Shown one piece after another: positions 25,798 to 36,121 of a stretch of DNA of 64,000 nt. Made by a program: the position numbers and the translations under genes. A model generated the notes under the pieces. That model saw nothing but the letters and a program-made list of their open reading frames with translations. It made no database searches and had not been told where the DNA came from. Source of the stretch: Paenilisteria newyorkensis (GTDB taxonomy: Bacteria > Bacillota > Bacilli > Lactobacillales > Listeriaceae); contig NZ_JNFB01000011.1 of the NCBI RefSeq assembly GCF_000766145.1, positions 17,490-81,489 of the forward strand, read 5' to 3'. How positions within the stretch are numbered: position 1 is the stretch's first letter; every line of letters begins with the position of its first letter.

Positions 25798-26283
25798 CTA
25801 TTTTCGACGCTCGGCTAAAAAATGTGGCAACTCCGGAATAATAAGCTGGTTAATTGCAAGTCCGCAAGCGTTGGACGAACCCGGAATCACGAAAAGCAAC
25901 ACATTATCTAGCGTGAATCCAGCAAAAGCCCGAGACAACATCGCTCGTGTGCCAATCTCCTGATAACTCAACATCCGAAACAGCTCGCCGAATCCTGGAA
26001 TCTCTTGCGCCACTTGATCCCACAGAGCCTCAAATGTTACATCACGCACAGCAATTCCCGTACCACCATTCGAAATCACACAGTCCGATTGCGGCTTCAA
26101 TTTGGCAAGTCCCTCATTGATCAAGAAATCATCATCCTTCACGACAATCCGCTGCGTCACAATGTGTCCAGCGGCTTCAAGCGCCTCCGCAATCAATTGC
26201 CCACTCTTATCCGTGTCCAAATTCCGCGTATCGCTAATCGTCAAAATCCCAACCCGAGCCTGAATAAATTCCTTCTGTTCCAT
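25798..26283 (-). CDS. moaB: Molybdopterin adenylyltransferase MoaB
   Basis: About 161 residues from the ATG at 26283 (MEQKEFIQ), preceded by GAGGAGG at 9 bases; the longer frame start at 26307 lies in the end of moeB. It adenylylates molybdopterin ahead of MoeA. Motifs: VGILTISDTRN, SNGGTGIAVRDVT and the FRMLSYQEIG..AMLSRAFAG region. It lies 13 bases after moeB in a two-gene minus-strand unit facing the main cofactor operon. Confidence 0.93.
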   Translation of the reverse strand: MEQKEFIQARVGILTISDTRNLDTDKSGQLIAEALEAAGHIVTQRIVVKDDDFLINEGLAKLKPQSDCVISNGGTGIAVRDVTFEALWDQVAQEIPGFGELFRMLSYQEIGTRAMLSRAFAGFTLDNVLLFVIPGSSNACGLAINQLIIPELPHFLAERRK

Positions 26284-26296
26284 TTTTCTCGCCTCC

Positions 26297-27292
26297 TCAA
26301 ATTTCATTAAAAAAGTGCTGATATTGCTTCTTCGCCACCATTAAATCATCGGTTCCGTGCACCAAGACACGCCCATTTTGAAAAACCGTAAAATCATAAT
26401 CCCGAAACGTAAAAGTCAGGACGAAACGATTGGCACTACAAGAAATATCCTGATTCCCAAGCACCGTCTTAAATGCGTTAAAATCAATCGCCGTCCCAAT
26501 CTGAAACTGAACCGTATCACGCCCACAAAGCAGCACAGGCTGTTTCGAAAAAGCCACCTCGCTCTTCTCTCTACGAACACAAACCGCACAATCCGGATTC
26601 CGCGAAACGCCAAATTTTTGAAACGTCATCTCCCAATTATCCAGCTGATAATAGTTCGCGCTTCGCTCCCCAAGCAACAGCTTCGTCAAAAGCGACACCT
26701 GAAGCCCCGCCAGCATCGGAATCAGCGCCCCGTGAACCCCGATAATATCACAACTCGTCTCATTAAAAAGCGGCATTTTCTCCATCAAGCAATGCAAACA
26801 AGCCGTCTCACCAGGAATAATCGGCATCAGATTCGCAAAAGTCCCCGCGCACGACGCAAAAATCCAAGGCACCCGCTGCTCCAAACACCATTCATTCAAA
26901 AAACGCCGCGTCGCAAAATTATCCGTACAATCCAAAACCGCATCGATATCTCCCACAAAAGGCAACAACGATGAACCGTTCGCATCATCCACCAAAAAAT
27001 CAATCATAATATCCCGATTAATCGCGCGCAAAGCTTTCGCAGCGGCCCACGCCTTCGCCTCTTTTTGCGTCGCATCCTGCTCCGTAAACAACGTTTGCCG
27101 TTGCAAATTCGATAACTCCACGAAATCACGATCCACCAAAATAAGCCGGCCAATTCCCATCCGAGCCGCAATCTCTGCTGCATATGTACCAATCGCGCCA
27201 ACGCCGACGATAAGCACCGTGCTCGCCTGCAACGACTCCTGCCCTGACCTTCCAATTTGAGCCACCCGCATTTGCCGATCATAACGCTCCAT
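26297..27292 (-). CDS. moeB: MoeB/ThiF-type adenylyltransferase
   Basis: About 331 residues from the ATG at 27292 (AGGAAGAAGG 8 bases upstream). E1-like enzyme that adenylylates the C-terminal Gly of MoaD (and perhaps ThiS). Motifs: ERYDRQMRVAQIG, the nucleotide loop VLIVGVGAIGTYAAEI, RQTLFTEQDATQ, and zinc cysteines CLHC and CAVC. The C-terminal roughly 80 residues follow the second Cys pair and are not a clear rhodanese (no Cys-based active loop), so sulfur transfer is probably from another protein. Confidence 0.9.
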   Translation of the reverse strand: MERYDRQMRVAQIGRSGQESLQASTVLIVGVGAIGTYAAEIAARMGIGRLILVDRDFVELSNLQRQTLFTEQDATQKEAKAWAAAKALRAINRDIMIDFLVDDANGSSLLPFVGDIDAVLDCTDNFATRRFLNEWCLEQRVPWIFASCAGTFANLMPIIPGETACLHCLMEKMPLFNETSCDIIGVHGALIPMLAGLQVSLLTKLLLGERSANYYQLDNWEMTFQKFGVSRNPDCAVCVRREKSEVAFSKQPVLLCGRDTVQFQIGTAIDFNAFKTVLGNQDISCSANRFVLTFTFRDYDFTVFQNGRVLVHGTDDLMVAKKQYQHFFNEI

Positions 27293-27412
27293 CCGAAACA
27301 CCTTCTTCCTGCTCTTCTATTTTACCAGAAAAACGCGTAGGAAGCTTTAAAAAATCCCCAACGTCAAGATAACATTTTTCTATGTAGTCCAACCGTTAGG
27401 AATTGCGATAAC

Positions 27413-27449
27413 AAAAAAACAATCCGAGCAAATAAGAGCTCAGATTGTT
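27413..27449 (-). terminator. Terminator after def
   Basis: AACAATCCGAGC pairs with GCTCAGATTGTT (one mismatch); minus-strand RNA then carries a U run from seven A at 27413-27419. Confidence 0.82.
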
Positions 27450-27457
27450 TCTACGTT

Positions 27458-28009
27458 CTATTCATAAACAGTCACATCAGGCGGTAAATAAGACGGATTC
27501 TCCTTATTGATATGATCATAAAACATAATCCCGTTCAAATGGTCAATCTCATGTTGCACGACAATCGCCGGGTATCCCTTCAAACGCAATTTCAGCGGCT
27601 TCCCGTTAATATCAAAAGCTTCCACCGTCACACGCGCATGACGCACAACGAAACCAGGAACCTCACGATCAACCGAAAGACAACCTTCCCCGCCACCAAG
27701 GCACGCATTTTCGACAGAATGACTACGAATTTTCGGGTTGTACAAAATATAACTGTATAAACGATCATTATCATCATGCACATGAATCGCAATCAAACGC
27801 TTGGAAACAGCAATTTGGGGCGCAGCGATACCGACACCACCACGCAACTCATGTTCCTCAGCGATTTCAGGATCTTGACTATTAATGAGGAACTCTAACA
27901 TCTTTTGACCAGTTTTCTTATCTTCATCCGATAGTGGGAAAGTGACCGGCTCTGCGACAGCGCGCAAAACAGGATCTCCTTCACGGACAATATCATCCAT
28001 TGTAAGCAT
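27458..28009 (-). CDS. def: Peptide deformylase
   Basis: 183 residues, the type II (Gram-positive) deformylase length. It removes the formyl group from nascent chains at the ribosome. All three motifs are present: [14 protein letters not shown] (metal Cys) and QHEIDHLNG (two metal His and catalytic Glu). It is the usual divergent neighbour of pdhA in Listeria. Confidence 0.96.
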   Translation of the reverse strand: MLTMDDIVREGDPVLRAVAEPVTFPLSDEDKKTGQKMLEFLINSQDPEIAEEHELRGGVGIAAPQIAVSKRLIAIHVHDDNDRLYSYILYNPKIRSHSVENACLGGGEGCLSVDREVPGFVVRHARVTVEAFDINGKPLKLRLKGYPAIVVQHEIDHLNGIMFYDHINKENPSYLPPDVTVYE

Positions 28010-28110
28010 TATTTTCTCCCCTGTTCTAATAAACTTATCTCCATTTTACCAAAAAAAGCACGTGTTGGAAATGAATTTTACTTCCAGCTCCTATCCAAAA
28101 GGGTAAATGC

Positions 28111-28139
28111 TTGGGATGAAATAACTTTTATGTTAAAAT
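28111..28139 (+). promoter_or_regulatory. Putative promoter reading toward pdhA
   Basis: -35 TTGGGA (28111-28116), 17-base spacer ending TGT, -10 TAAAAT (28134-28139). It may drive an unannotated small RNA or a long pdh leader. Confidence 0.5.
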
Positions 28140-28216
28140 ATAGACACTAAAAAGACGAACGTTAAAAAGTCAAGTCAACCAATTGTTCGCTATGCCGAGC
28201 TGTTATACAAATATAA

Positions 28217-28238
28217 TTGTTTGTGAATTCACAAACAA
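28217..28238. promoter_or_regulatory. 22-bp perfect palindrome, operator-like
   Basis: TTGTTTGTGAATTCACAAAC plus AA: perfectly self-complementary, adjoining a TATAAT at 28212-28217. Resembles a repressor dyad; no known factor assigned. Confidence 0.5.
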
Positions 28239-28429
28239 AAGAAAGCCGTTTCAAATAAAATTCGAAAGATGACGCCTAAGCCATCTTTGCTTTATTATAT
28301 AACAGTTTCGTTTGAGAAACACAATTCCTAATACAGTTTTTGAAAGCGAATGATGGGACGTAAAACCTTGGTAACACAATAAAAACAAAGTGAGCTTAAG
28401 TTATTGACGAATGCAGATGGATGGTGTAA

Positions 28430-28657
28430 ATTAAAGAGGAAGATTGGTGTATTAATATTAAGGCGTTTAAAAAATATAACAGCAAAGACGAAATCCAAAC
28501 GATTGCCGCGAAGCAAGGTGAATTTGTGAATGTGAAGGTATTTCGTATCTTTTTTCACAAACTCATCCCAAAACCATGTTTTCAGTCCTACCAGATTGGG
28601 AATAGGCAGAAGGTGGACAGGCGTCACTGCGAACTATTTTTGAAACTAGCCGACTAA
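28430..28657 (+). pseudogene. Coding-like stretch without a start codon
   Basis: A 75-codon open frame bounded by a TAA at 28427 and a TAA at 28655. It reads as a plausible basic protein (AFKKYNSKDEIQTIAAKQGE, later VFRIFFHKLIPKP) but has no ATG, GTG or TTG at its beginning. AAGAGGAAG lies 8 bases before an ATT codon at 28451. It may be a gene remnant, a rare-start gene or chance. Confidence 0.25.
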
Positions 28658-28711
28658 TACACGAATCCAGTTAGGAAAATTGAGAAGCGAACCATGCATT
28701 GTATTGCTTGC

Positions 28712-28740
28712 CTGACAAGCGGAACTTTTGCTACATTATA
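28712..28740 (+). promoter_or_regulatory. Probable pdhA promoter
   Basis: -35 CTGACA (28712-28717), 17-base spacer, -10 ATTATA (28735-28740); about 75 bases before the pdhA start. Confidence 0.45.
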
Positions 28741-28757
28741 CGTAGTGGAAAGAATAA

Positions 28758-29933
<1,176 letters not shown>

Positions 29934-29935
29934 TC

Positions 29936-30913
29936 ATGGCGCAAAAAACAATGATTCAAGCGATTACAGATGCGCTTGCAGTAGAACTAAGAAATGACGA
30001 GAACGTCCTCGTTTTTGGTGAAGATGTAGGTAATAACGGCGGGGTTTTCCGTGCTACAGAAGGTCTTCAAGAAGAGTTTGGCGAAGATCGTGTATTCGAT
30101 ACGCCACTTGCAGAATCAGGTATCGGTGGTCTTGCTATCGGTCTTGCACTAGAAGGCTTCCGTCCAGTTCCTGAAATTCAATTCTTCGGTTTCGTTTTTG
30201 AAGTAATGGATTCTGTTGCTGGTCAAATGGCACGTATGCGTTACCGTACTGGTGGCACACGTACTGCTCCAATCACGATTCGCGCGCCATTCGGTGGTGG
30301 GGTTCATACGCCTGAACTTCACGCAGATAACTTGGAAGGCCTAATGGCACAATCACCAGGTCTAAAAGTGGTTATCCCGTCAACACCATACGATGCAAAA
30401 GGTCTTTTGATCTCGGCAATCCGCGATAATGATCCAGTTATTTTCTTAGAGCACATGAAATTATACCGCTCATTCCGTCAAGAAGTACCAGAAGGCGAGT
30501 ACACAATTGAAATCGGTAAAGCTGCCGTTCGTCGTGAAGGTACAGACGTTTCTGTTATCACATACGGTGCAATGGTTCAAGAATCTGTGAAAGCAGCAGA
30601 AGAACTAGAAAAAGAAGGCGTATCTGTTGAAGTTATCGACCTTCGTACAATCAGCCCGTTGGATGTAGACACAATCATCGCTTCCGTTAAGAAAACAAAC
30701 CGCGTAGTAGTCGTTCAAGAAGCGCAAAAACAAGCAGGAATCGCTGCTAACGTTATCGCTGAAATCAACGACCGCGCTATCCTTTCGTTAGAAGCACCAG
30801 TGATGCGTGTTACAGCGCCAGACAGCGTATTCCCGTTCGCACAAGCAGAAACAGTTTGGTTACCAAACCATAACGATATTGTTGAGCGTGTGAAGGAAGT
30901 ACTTGCTTTCTAA
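29936..30913 (+). CDS. pdhB: Pyruvate dehydrogenase E1 component, beta subunit
   Basis: 325 residues, standard length. Transketolase-type pyrimidine-binding domain ([18 protein letters not shown]; catalytic Glu in [10 protein letters not shown]) and C-terminal domain ([21 protein letters not shown]). The ATG is 2 bases after the pdhA stop, with AAGGAG at the correct distance inside pdhA. Confidence 0.97.
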   Translation: MAQKTMIQAITDALAVELRNDENVLVFGEDVGNNGGVFRATEGLQEEFGEDRVFDTPLAESGIGGLAIGLALEGFRPVPEIQFFGFVFEVMDSVAGQMARMRYRTGGTRTAPITIRAPFGGGVHTPELHADNLEGLMAQSPGLKVVIPSTPYDAKGLLISAIRDNDPVIFLEHMKLYRSFRQEVPEGEYTIEIGKAAVRREGTDVSVITYGAMVQESVKAAEELEKEGVSVEVIDLRTISPLDVDTIIASVKKTNRVVVVQEAQKQAGIAANVIAEINDRAILSLEAPVMRVTAPDSVFPFAQAETVWLPNHNDIVERVKEVLAF

Positions 30914-30931
30914 GAAACGAAGAAAATCAGC

Positions 30932-30983
30932 GTGTTTTCGAGTTTATCATGAAATTTGGATAAACTCGGAAAACGTCTTTTTA
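30932..30983 (+). terminator. Internal hairpin/attenuator between pdhB and pdhC
   Basis: GTTTTCGAGTTTATC pairs with GATAAACTCGGAAAAC (one bulged G), followed by TCTTTTTAT. It has the form of an intrinsic terminator within the operon, possibly reducing or processing the downstream E2/E3 message. Confidence 0.7.
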
Positions 30984-31010
30984 TAAACTAATTCAGGAGG
31001 CTTTTAAAAA

Positions 31011-32645
31011 ATGGCATATTCATTTAAATTACCGGACATTGGTGAAGGTATACATGAAGGAGAAATCGTCAAATGGTTCGTGAAACCAGGCGACAAGATC
31101 GAAGAAGACGCGTCCCTTTTTGAAGTACAAAATGACAAATCCGTTGAAGAAATTACATCTCCTGTAACAGGAACTGTAAAAGAAATTCTTGTCGGTGAAG
31201 GCGTAGTAGCAACAGTTGGTCAAGTTCTTATCACGTTTGACGGCGTAGAAGGTCACGAAAATGACGCAGAAGAAGCGCCAGCAGCACCTGCATCTACACC
31301 CGCAGCAACTCCAGCTCCAGCAGGCGGAAAAGGCATTTACGAATTCAAATTACCAGACATTGGTGAAGGAATTCATGAAGGCGAAATCGTGAAATGGTTC
31401 GTTAAACCAGGCGATCAAATCGAGGAAGACGCGACTATTTTTGAAGTACAAAATGACAAATCTGTCGAAGAAATTACATCTCCTGTCGCAGGCACTGTAA
31501 AAGACATTTTAGTTGGTGAAGGCGTAGTAGCAACAGTTGGTCAAGTGTTAATCACATTCGAAGGCGACTTTGAAGGCGAAACAACAGCAGATCACTCTTC
31601 TACTCCAGAATCTCCAGCCGACACTGCGAAACTTGCAAACAATAACGCAGCACAAGCTCCAGTATCAGGTGGAAACGGTACACCATCATCGCAAAAAGAT
31701 CCAAACGGTCTAGTTATCGCGATGCCATCTGTACGTAAATATGCACGTGAAAAAGGCGTAGACATCCGTCAAGTTGCAGGATCAGGCAAAAACAACCGCG
31801 TTCTTAGCGTAGACGTTGACGCATTCCTAAATGGCGACACGGCAGCAGTAGCAACAAGTGAAGCAGCACCAGCAGCGGCATCACAAGAAACTACAGCGGC
31901 GAAACCAGCAGCAAAAGCAGCACCAGTTGTTAGCGGTGGAACATACCCAGAATCACGCGAGAAATTAACGCCAACACGTAAAGCTATCGCGAAAGCAATG
32001 GTTAACTCGAAACACACTGCGCCACACGTAACGTTGATGGACGAAATCGAAGTTTCTGCTTTGATGGTTCACCGTAAACGTTTCAAAGACGTAGCAGCTG
32101 AAAAAGGAATCAAGCTTACTTTCCTACCATACATGGTAAAAGCACTAGTAAACACATTGCGTGAGTTCCCAGTGCTCAACACGACGCTTGACGACGCAAC
32201 AGATGAACTAGTTTACAAACATTATTTCAATATCGGTATTGCAGCAGATACAGATCACGGTCTTTACGTACCAGTTATCAAAGACGCTGACAAAAAATCG
32301 ATTTTTGCAATCTCAAACGAAATTAACGAATTAGCTACAAAAGCACGCGACGGTAAATTGACTGGCGAAGAAATGCGTCACGGTTCTTCTACTATCTCTA
32401 ATATCGGATCAGCTGGTGGACAATGGTTCACACCAGTTATCAACTACCCTGAGGTTGCCATTTTAGGCGTAGGTCGTATCGCAGAAAAAGCAATCGTTAA
32501 AGATGGTGAAATCGTAGCAGCACCAGTACTTGCTCTATCGCTAAGCTTCGACCACCGCGTAATCGACGGCGCAACAGCTCAAAAAGCTATGAACAATATC
32601 AAGCGGTTATTAAATGACCCAGAACTTTTACTAATGGAGGCGTAA
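31011..32645 (+). CDS. pdhC: Dihydrolipoamide acetyltransferase, E2 core of pyruvate dehydrogenase
   Basis: 544 residues. Two nearly identical lipoyl domains (about 3-78 and 109-185) with lipoyl lysines in NDKSVEE at Lys43 and Lys150. They are separated by Ala/Pro-rich linkers. Next come a peripheral subunit-binding domain ([17 protein letters not shown]) and the catalytic acetyltransferase domain ending in FDHRVIDGA (His and Asp of the active site). It forms the 60-mer core. AGGAGG precedes the ATG. The domain arrangement with two lipoyl domains is the same as I recall for Listeria PdhC. Confidence 0.97.
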   Translation: MAYSFKLPDIGEGIHEGEIVKWFVKPGDKIEEDASLFEVQNDKSVEEITSPVTGTVKEILVGEGVVATVGQVLITFDGVEGHENDAEEAPAAPASTPAATPAPAGGKGIYEFKLPDIGEGIHEGEIVKWFVKPGDQIEEDATIFEVQNDKSVEEITSPVAGTVKDILVGEGVVATVGQVLITFEGDFEGETTADHSSTPESPADTAKLANNNAAQAPVSGGNGTPSSQKDPNGLVIAMPSVRKYAREKGVDIRQVAGSGKNNRVLSVDVDAFLNGDTAAVATSEAAPAAASQETTAAKPAAKAAPVVSGGTYPESREKLTPTRKAIAKAMVNSKHTAPHVTLMDEIEVSALMVHRKRFKDVAAEKGIKLTFLPYMVKALVNTLREFPVLNTTLDDATDELVYKHYFNIGIAADTDHGLYVPVIKDADKKSIFAISNEINELATKARDGKLTGEEMRHGSSTISNIGSAGGQWFTPVINYPEVAILGVGRIAEKAIVKDGEIVAAPVLALSLSFDHRVIDGATAQKAMNNIKRLLNDPELLLMEA

Positions 32646-32649
32646 AAAA

Positions 32650-34053
32650 ATGGTAGTAGGCGATTTTCCAGAAGAAAGAGACACCATCGTCATTGGTGCA
32701 GGACCCGGCGGATACGTTGCGGCAATTCGCGCAGCACAATTAGGACAAAAAGTAACAATTATCGAGAAAGAACATTACGGCGGCGTTTGCTTAAATGTTG
32801 GTTGTATCCCTTCCAAAGCCTTGATCACAGTTGGTCACCGATTTGCTGAAGCGAAACATTCCGATAACATGGGTATCACAACGGATGGTGTGAACCTAGA
32901 CTTTACAAAAGCGCAAGAATGGAAAGGTTCTGTCGTTAGCAAATTAACAACAGGCGTAAAAGGCTTGCTTAAAAAGAATAAAGTGGAAATGCTAGAAGGA
33001 GAAGCTTTCTTCGTTGATGAGCACTCCCTACGTGTTATCCACCCTGAATCAGCGCAGACTTACACATTCAACAACGTGATTATCGCGACTGGATCTCGTC
33101 CAATCGAGATTCCAGGATTCAAATTCGGCAAACGTGTCCTTAGCTCAACAGGCGCGCTAGCTCTTACAGAAGTACCGAAAAAACTTGTCGTAATCGGCGG
33201 TGGTTACATCGGTACGGAACTTGGTGGCGCATTCGCTAACCTTGGAACAGAGCTAACAATCCTAGAAGGCGGACCAGAAATTTTGCCAACGTACGAAAAA
33301 GATATGATTTCCCTTGTCAAACGCAACCTTAAAGGTAAAGGCGTGGAAATCGTAACAAAAGCTTTGGCGAAATCTGCCGAAGAAACAGAAAACGGCGTAA
33401 AAGTAACATACGAAGCTGACGGCGAAACAAAAACCGTGGAAGCAGATTATGTATTAGTAACAGTAGGTCGTCGTCCAAATACAGACGATATCGGCTTAGA
33501 ACAACTAGGCGTTAAACTAAGCGAACGCGGTTTGATCGAAGTAGACAAACAAGGTCGCACAAATATTTCTAACGTCTATGCTATCGGCGACATCGTTCCA
33601 GGTGTTCCACTTGCCCACAAAGCAAGCTACGAAGCAAAAGTTGCCGCTGAAGCAATCGCTGGCGAAGCATCTGAAAATGACTACACAGCCTTACCAGCAG
33701 TTGTTTTCAGTGATCCAGAACTAGCGACAGTTGGTTTGACAGAAAAAGAAGCAAAAGAAAAAGGCTTCGACGTAAAAGCTGCTAAATTCCCATTCGGCGG
33801 TAACGGTCGTGCCCTATCTCTTGACGCTCCAGAAGGTTTTGTACGTCTCGTAACACGCAAAGAAGACGGACTTATCCTTGGCGCTCAAGTTGCTGGAATG
33901 AACGCATCCGATATCATTTCTGAAATCGGACTTGCAATCGAAACAGGCGTAACAGCAGAAGACATCGCGCTTACTATTCACGCTCACCCATCATTAGGCG
34001 AGTTGACAATGGAAGCAGCAGAGTTGGCGTTAGGCCGCCCAATACACATGTAA
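32650..34053 (+). CDS. pdhD: Dihydrolipoamide dehydrogenase, E3
   Basis: 467 residues. FAD-dependent disulfide oxidoreductase that reoxidises the lipoyl groups with NAD+. FAD loop [17 protein letters not shown]; redox Cys pair in [18 protein letters not shown] loop [13 protein letters not shown]-terminal active-site HAHPSLGE. Separated from pdhC by 4 bases, with AATGGAGG as ribosome-binding site within pdhC. Possibly shared with other 2-oxoacid dehydrogenases. Confidence 0.97.
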   Translation: MVVGDFPEERDTIVIGAGPGGYVAAIRAAQLGQKVTIIEKEHYGGVCLNVGCIPSKALITVGHRFAEAKHSDNMGITTDGVNLDFTKAQEWKGSVVSKLTTGVKGLLKKNKVEMLEGEAFFVDEHSLRVIHPESAQTYTFNNVIIATGSRPIEIPGFKFGKRVLSSTGALALTEVPKKLVVIGGGYIGTELGGAFANLGTELTILEGGPEILPTYEKDMISLVKRNLKGKGVEIVTKALAKSAEETENGVKVTYEADGETKTVEADYVLVTVGRRPNTDDIGLEQLGVKLSERGLIEVDKQGRTNISNVYAIGDIVPGVPLAHKASYEAKVAAEAIAGEASENDYTALPAVVFSDPELATVGLTEKEAKEKGFDVKAAKFPFGGNGRALSLDAPEGFVRLVTRKEDGLILGAQVAGMNASDIISEIGLAIETGVTAEDIALTIHAHPSLGELTMEAAELALGRPIHM

Positions 34054-34073
34054 AATAGTTATATATTCCTGAT

Positions 34074-34194
34074 AAATCGGCGACAAGCGTTCGCACTCAG
34101 GAGATTCAGCGGACTTCCGGTTCTCACGTACAGTCGTACGCTCCGCTTCCGGCTTCCACTGAATCTCCTGACTACAAACGCTTTCGCTCGATTT
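34074..34194 (+). repeat. Intergenic repeat, family B copy 3 (short form)
   Basis: 121 bases starting AAATCGGCGACAAGCGTTCG and ending CGCTTTCGCTCGATTT, the same ends as the copies at 17.9 and 24.1 kb. Here the interior is different: CAGGAGATTCAG and CTGAATCTCCTG form a perfect 12-bp inner stem, so the whole element is a long hairpin. Followed by the shared ACGTCTTACCCA motif. It sits 20 bases after the pdhD stop and might end pdh transcription. Confidence 0.75.
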
Positions 34195-34324
34195 GTTGTA
34201 AGCTGAATGTACGTCTTACCCAATGGAAGGGTTTGGCGTTCTTTTGCTTAATAGGTTATTTATTGTGAATTTGGTATCAAAGTAGTATGATAAAGATATA
34301 AAATTAAAGAATCCAGGTGTAAAA

Positions 34325-34645
34325 ATGAAAAAGCAGGTTGAAAAAATTATTTTCGGTATTGTTTATGGTTTCTCAGCGATTTTCTTTCTCGGTTTTGTGG
34401 TTAATATTGTGCACGGCTTTATTCTTCACATGCATGAAACTGATAGCTGGCGAGCGGTTCTGCGGATTTTAGCAAGTCCAGTCACCGATCCTGCCATCTT
34501 TGCCATTCACTTAACAAACCCAATCTGGTCGACGTTTCTAGCGATTATCATTAGCTATTTGATGCCAGCCTTTTTCTGTGTTGCGACGCATTTCCTGAAA
34601 AAAGATTATCTCGAAACGCACGAAAACAGCCGCTTTCTTCACTAA
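34325..34645 (+). CDS. Small membrane protein, paralogue of the next gene
   Basis: 106 residues with two or three membrane helices (IIFGIVYGFSAIFFLGFVVN and FLAIIISYLMPAFFCVATHFL). It shares HMH(E/D)T after the first helix and a (L/V)(M/L)P(A/T)FFC(V/I)ATH motif at the end with the protein at 34734. No family recognised, function unknown. CAGGTG lies 8 bases before the ATG. Confidence 0.75.
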   Translation: MKKQVEKIIFGIVYGFSAIFFLGFVVNIVHGFILHMHETDSWRAVLRILASPVTDPAIFAIHLTNPIWSTFLAIIISYLMPAFFCVATHFLKKDYLETHENSRFLH

Positions 34646-34733
34646 AAGTTGTTTTTGTGTGATTTTACATAGCAAAAGGAGTAGAATAGGACAAGAATAG
34701 ACACACAAAATACGAGAAGAATTAGGTGAAAAA

Positions 34734-35048
34734 ATGGGGACATGGAAACGCGCGTTGTTTTGGTTAGCGTATGTGATATCAGGGATTTGTTTTGTACTGA
34801 CGATTATTGCTTTTGGAATCGGATTTTTCCATCATATGCACGATACAGGTGGCATGAAATCCGTGATACAAATCTTAGAAACACCGATTACCGGTTTTAT
34901 CAAACTGACGAGCGGAACAATCCAGAAATCAGTGCTGGAAGTCATCTTGTTATGCATTGTGAGCTATGTGTTACCAACGTTTTTCTGTATCGCCACACAC
35001 TATATACGGAAAAATCGGCGCATCGCTTTAGAAAACGAAGAGGAATAG
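34734..35048 (+). CDS. Small membrane protein, paralogue of the previous gene
   Basis: 104 residues, same layout as the upstream gene: N-terminal helix (ALFWLAYVISGICFVLTIIA), HHMHDTG, middle amphipathic part, and a second helix ending VLPTFFCIATHYIRK. Probably a tandem duplication. Function unknown. TTAGGTG precedes the ATG. A terminator follows 5 bases after the stop. Confidence 0.75.
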   Translation: MGTWKRALFWLAYVISGICFVLTIIAFGIGFFHHMHDTGGMKSVIQILETPITGFIKLTSGTIQKSVLEVILLCIVSYVLPTFFCIATHYIRKNRRIALENEEE

Positions 35049-35052
35049 TTAG

Positions 35053-35092
35053 GAGCATTGATTCTGCGCGTGATAGAATCGATGCTTTTTTT
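35053..35092 (+). terminator. Intrinsic terminator after the paralogue pair
   Basis: GCATTGATTCT pairs with AGAATCGATGC (one G-U pair) and is followed by seven T. Confidence 0.85.
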
Positions 35093-35170
35093 AAATCACA
35101 ATATTTTAATCGCTACGGCTTTCATGATAAAATGAGGAGGATACATGGAAAGAGGGAGTGTGATGCGGGT

Positions 35171-36121
35171 TTGGCGATAGATCAGAAAAAAATTGCGATT
35201 ATCGGGAACAATAAGATAAGCACCAGCTATGCTTTTGCATTGATGAACCAGCAACTAAATGTGGAGGTTTGTCTGATTGGGGATAAGAAGGCGCAGGTCT
35301 TGAAAGATATTGGATACAGCGCTTATTTCAGACCTAAAACGGCGCTCGCTTCGGGTGGTATGGCGGAATGCCGGAACGTGGCGGTGATTGTTTTTACGCA
35401 GGACCCATTTGTGGATACAGAGAATATGCAACAAGCTTCGGCGGTCGTTCGCCGATTTGTGAATCAGTGGATGGAGACGGGATTTCATGGGATTTGTGTG
35501 ATCGCGACGCCGCAGAGTGAAGTGGTCGCGCTTTGGATTATGAAGTTCTCAGGCCTTGCCGCTGAAAAAATTATTGCGCTTGGAACGATGCTCGATACGG
35601 CTTTTCTGCAATGGGAATTGGGACGCCATTTTCAGGTCAACGCGAAAAATGTCCATGCGTATATGATTGGAAGCACCCTCGCAAACGGTGTCCCGGCCTG
35701 GAGTCGCGCCTACATTGGTGGCCGTCCGATTTTGAGTTATATGATGGACGATCCAGAACGCTATTCGTTCGAGAAGTTGCAGCCCATCGTGACGCAGATG
35801 CAGGAACTGCCTAGCGAGCCATTAGCAGAGAATCGGTTATTTGACTACAGCATCGCGCTCGCATTGGTAGAGCTGACGCGCATTATTCTGGAAGATGAAC
35901 GAATGATTTTGACTGTGGGAGTCTATGTGCAAGATAAATTCGGGATGGCATCTGGTTTTATCAGTATCCCAGCAGTCATCGGAGCCTCCGGTGTGAAAAC
36001 GACCGTTCCATTAACACTTTCGGATTCCGAGCAAAAACAGCTGGCAACCGTTGTCAAAGCACTAGAAGAAGCTGTACAAGCAGGGTTGCCAAATGAAGGA
36101 GGGACGAAACGTGGAGTATAG
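35171..36121 (+). CDS. Lactate/malate dehydrogenase-like protein lacking catalytic residues
   Basis: About 316 residues from the TTG at 35171, the only in-frame start giving LDH length; the ribosome-binding site (GGGAG, 12 bases away) is poor, so the start is uncertain. The fold follows L-lactate dehydrogenase (IAIIGNNKISTSYAFALMNQ, LGTMLDTAFL, HAYMIGSTLANGVPAWSRA). Compared with the LDH consensus, the glycine loop is altered. The Arg after LD(S/T)A is Phe. GEHGD with the catalytic His is replaced by GSTLAN, and the mobile-loop Arg is not evident. It is therefore probably not an active LDH. It overlaps the UPF0223 gene by 11 bases. Confidence 0.8.
   Translation: MAIDQKKIAIIGNNKISTSYAFALMNQQLNVEVCLIGDKKAQVLKDIGYSAYFRPKTALASGGMAECRNVAVIVFTQDPFVDTENMQQASAVVRRFVNQWMETGFHGICVIATPQSEVVALWIMKFSGLAAEKIIALGTMLDTAFLQWELGRHFQVNAKNVHAYMIGSTLANGVPAWSRAYIGGRPILSYMMDDPERYSFEKLQPIVTQMQELPSEPLAENRLFDYSIALALVELTRIILEDERMILTVGVYVQDKFGMASGFISIPAVIGASGVKTTVPLTLSDSEQKQLATVVKALEEAVQAGLPNEGGTKRGV

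Noticed and set aside
35145..35180. ATG at 35145 with GAGGAGG as start of the LDH-like gene
   Set aside because: It reads 11 codons and stops in another phase. It would need a frameshift to join the LDH-like frame; a sequencing or real frameshift is possible but unsupported, so the TTG at 35171 was used.
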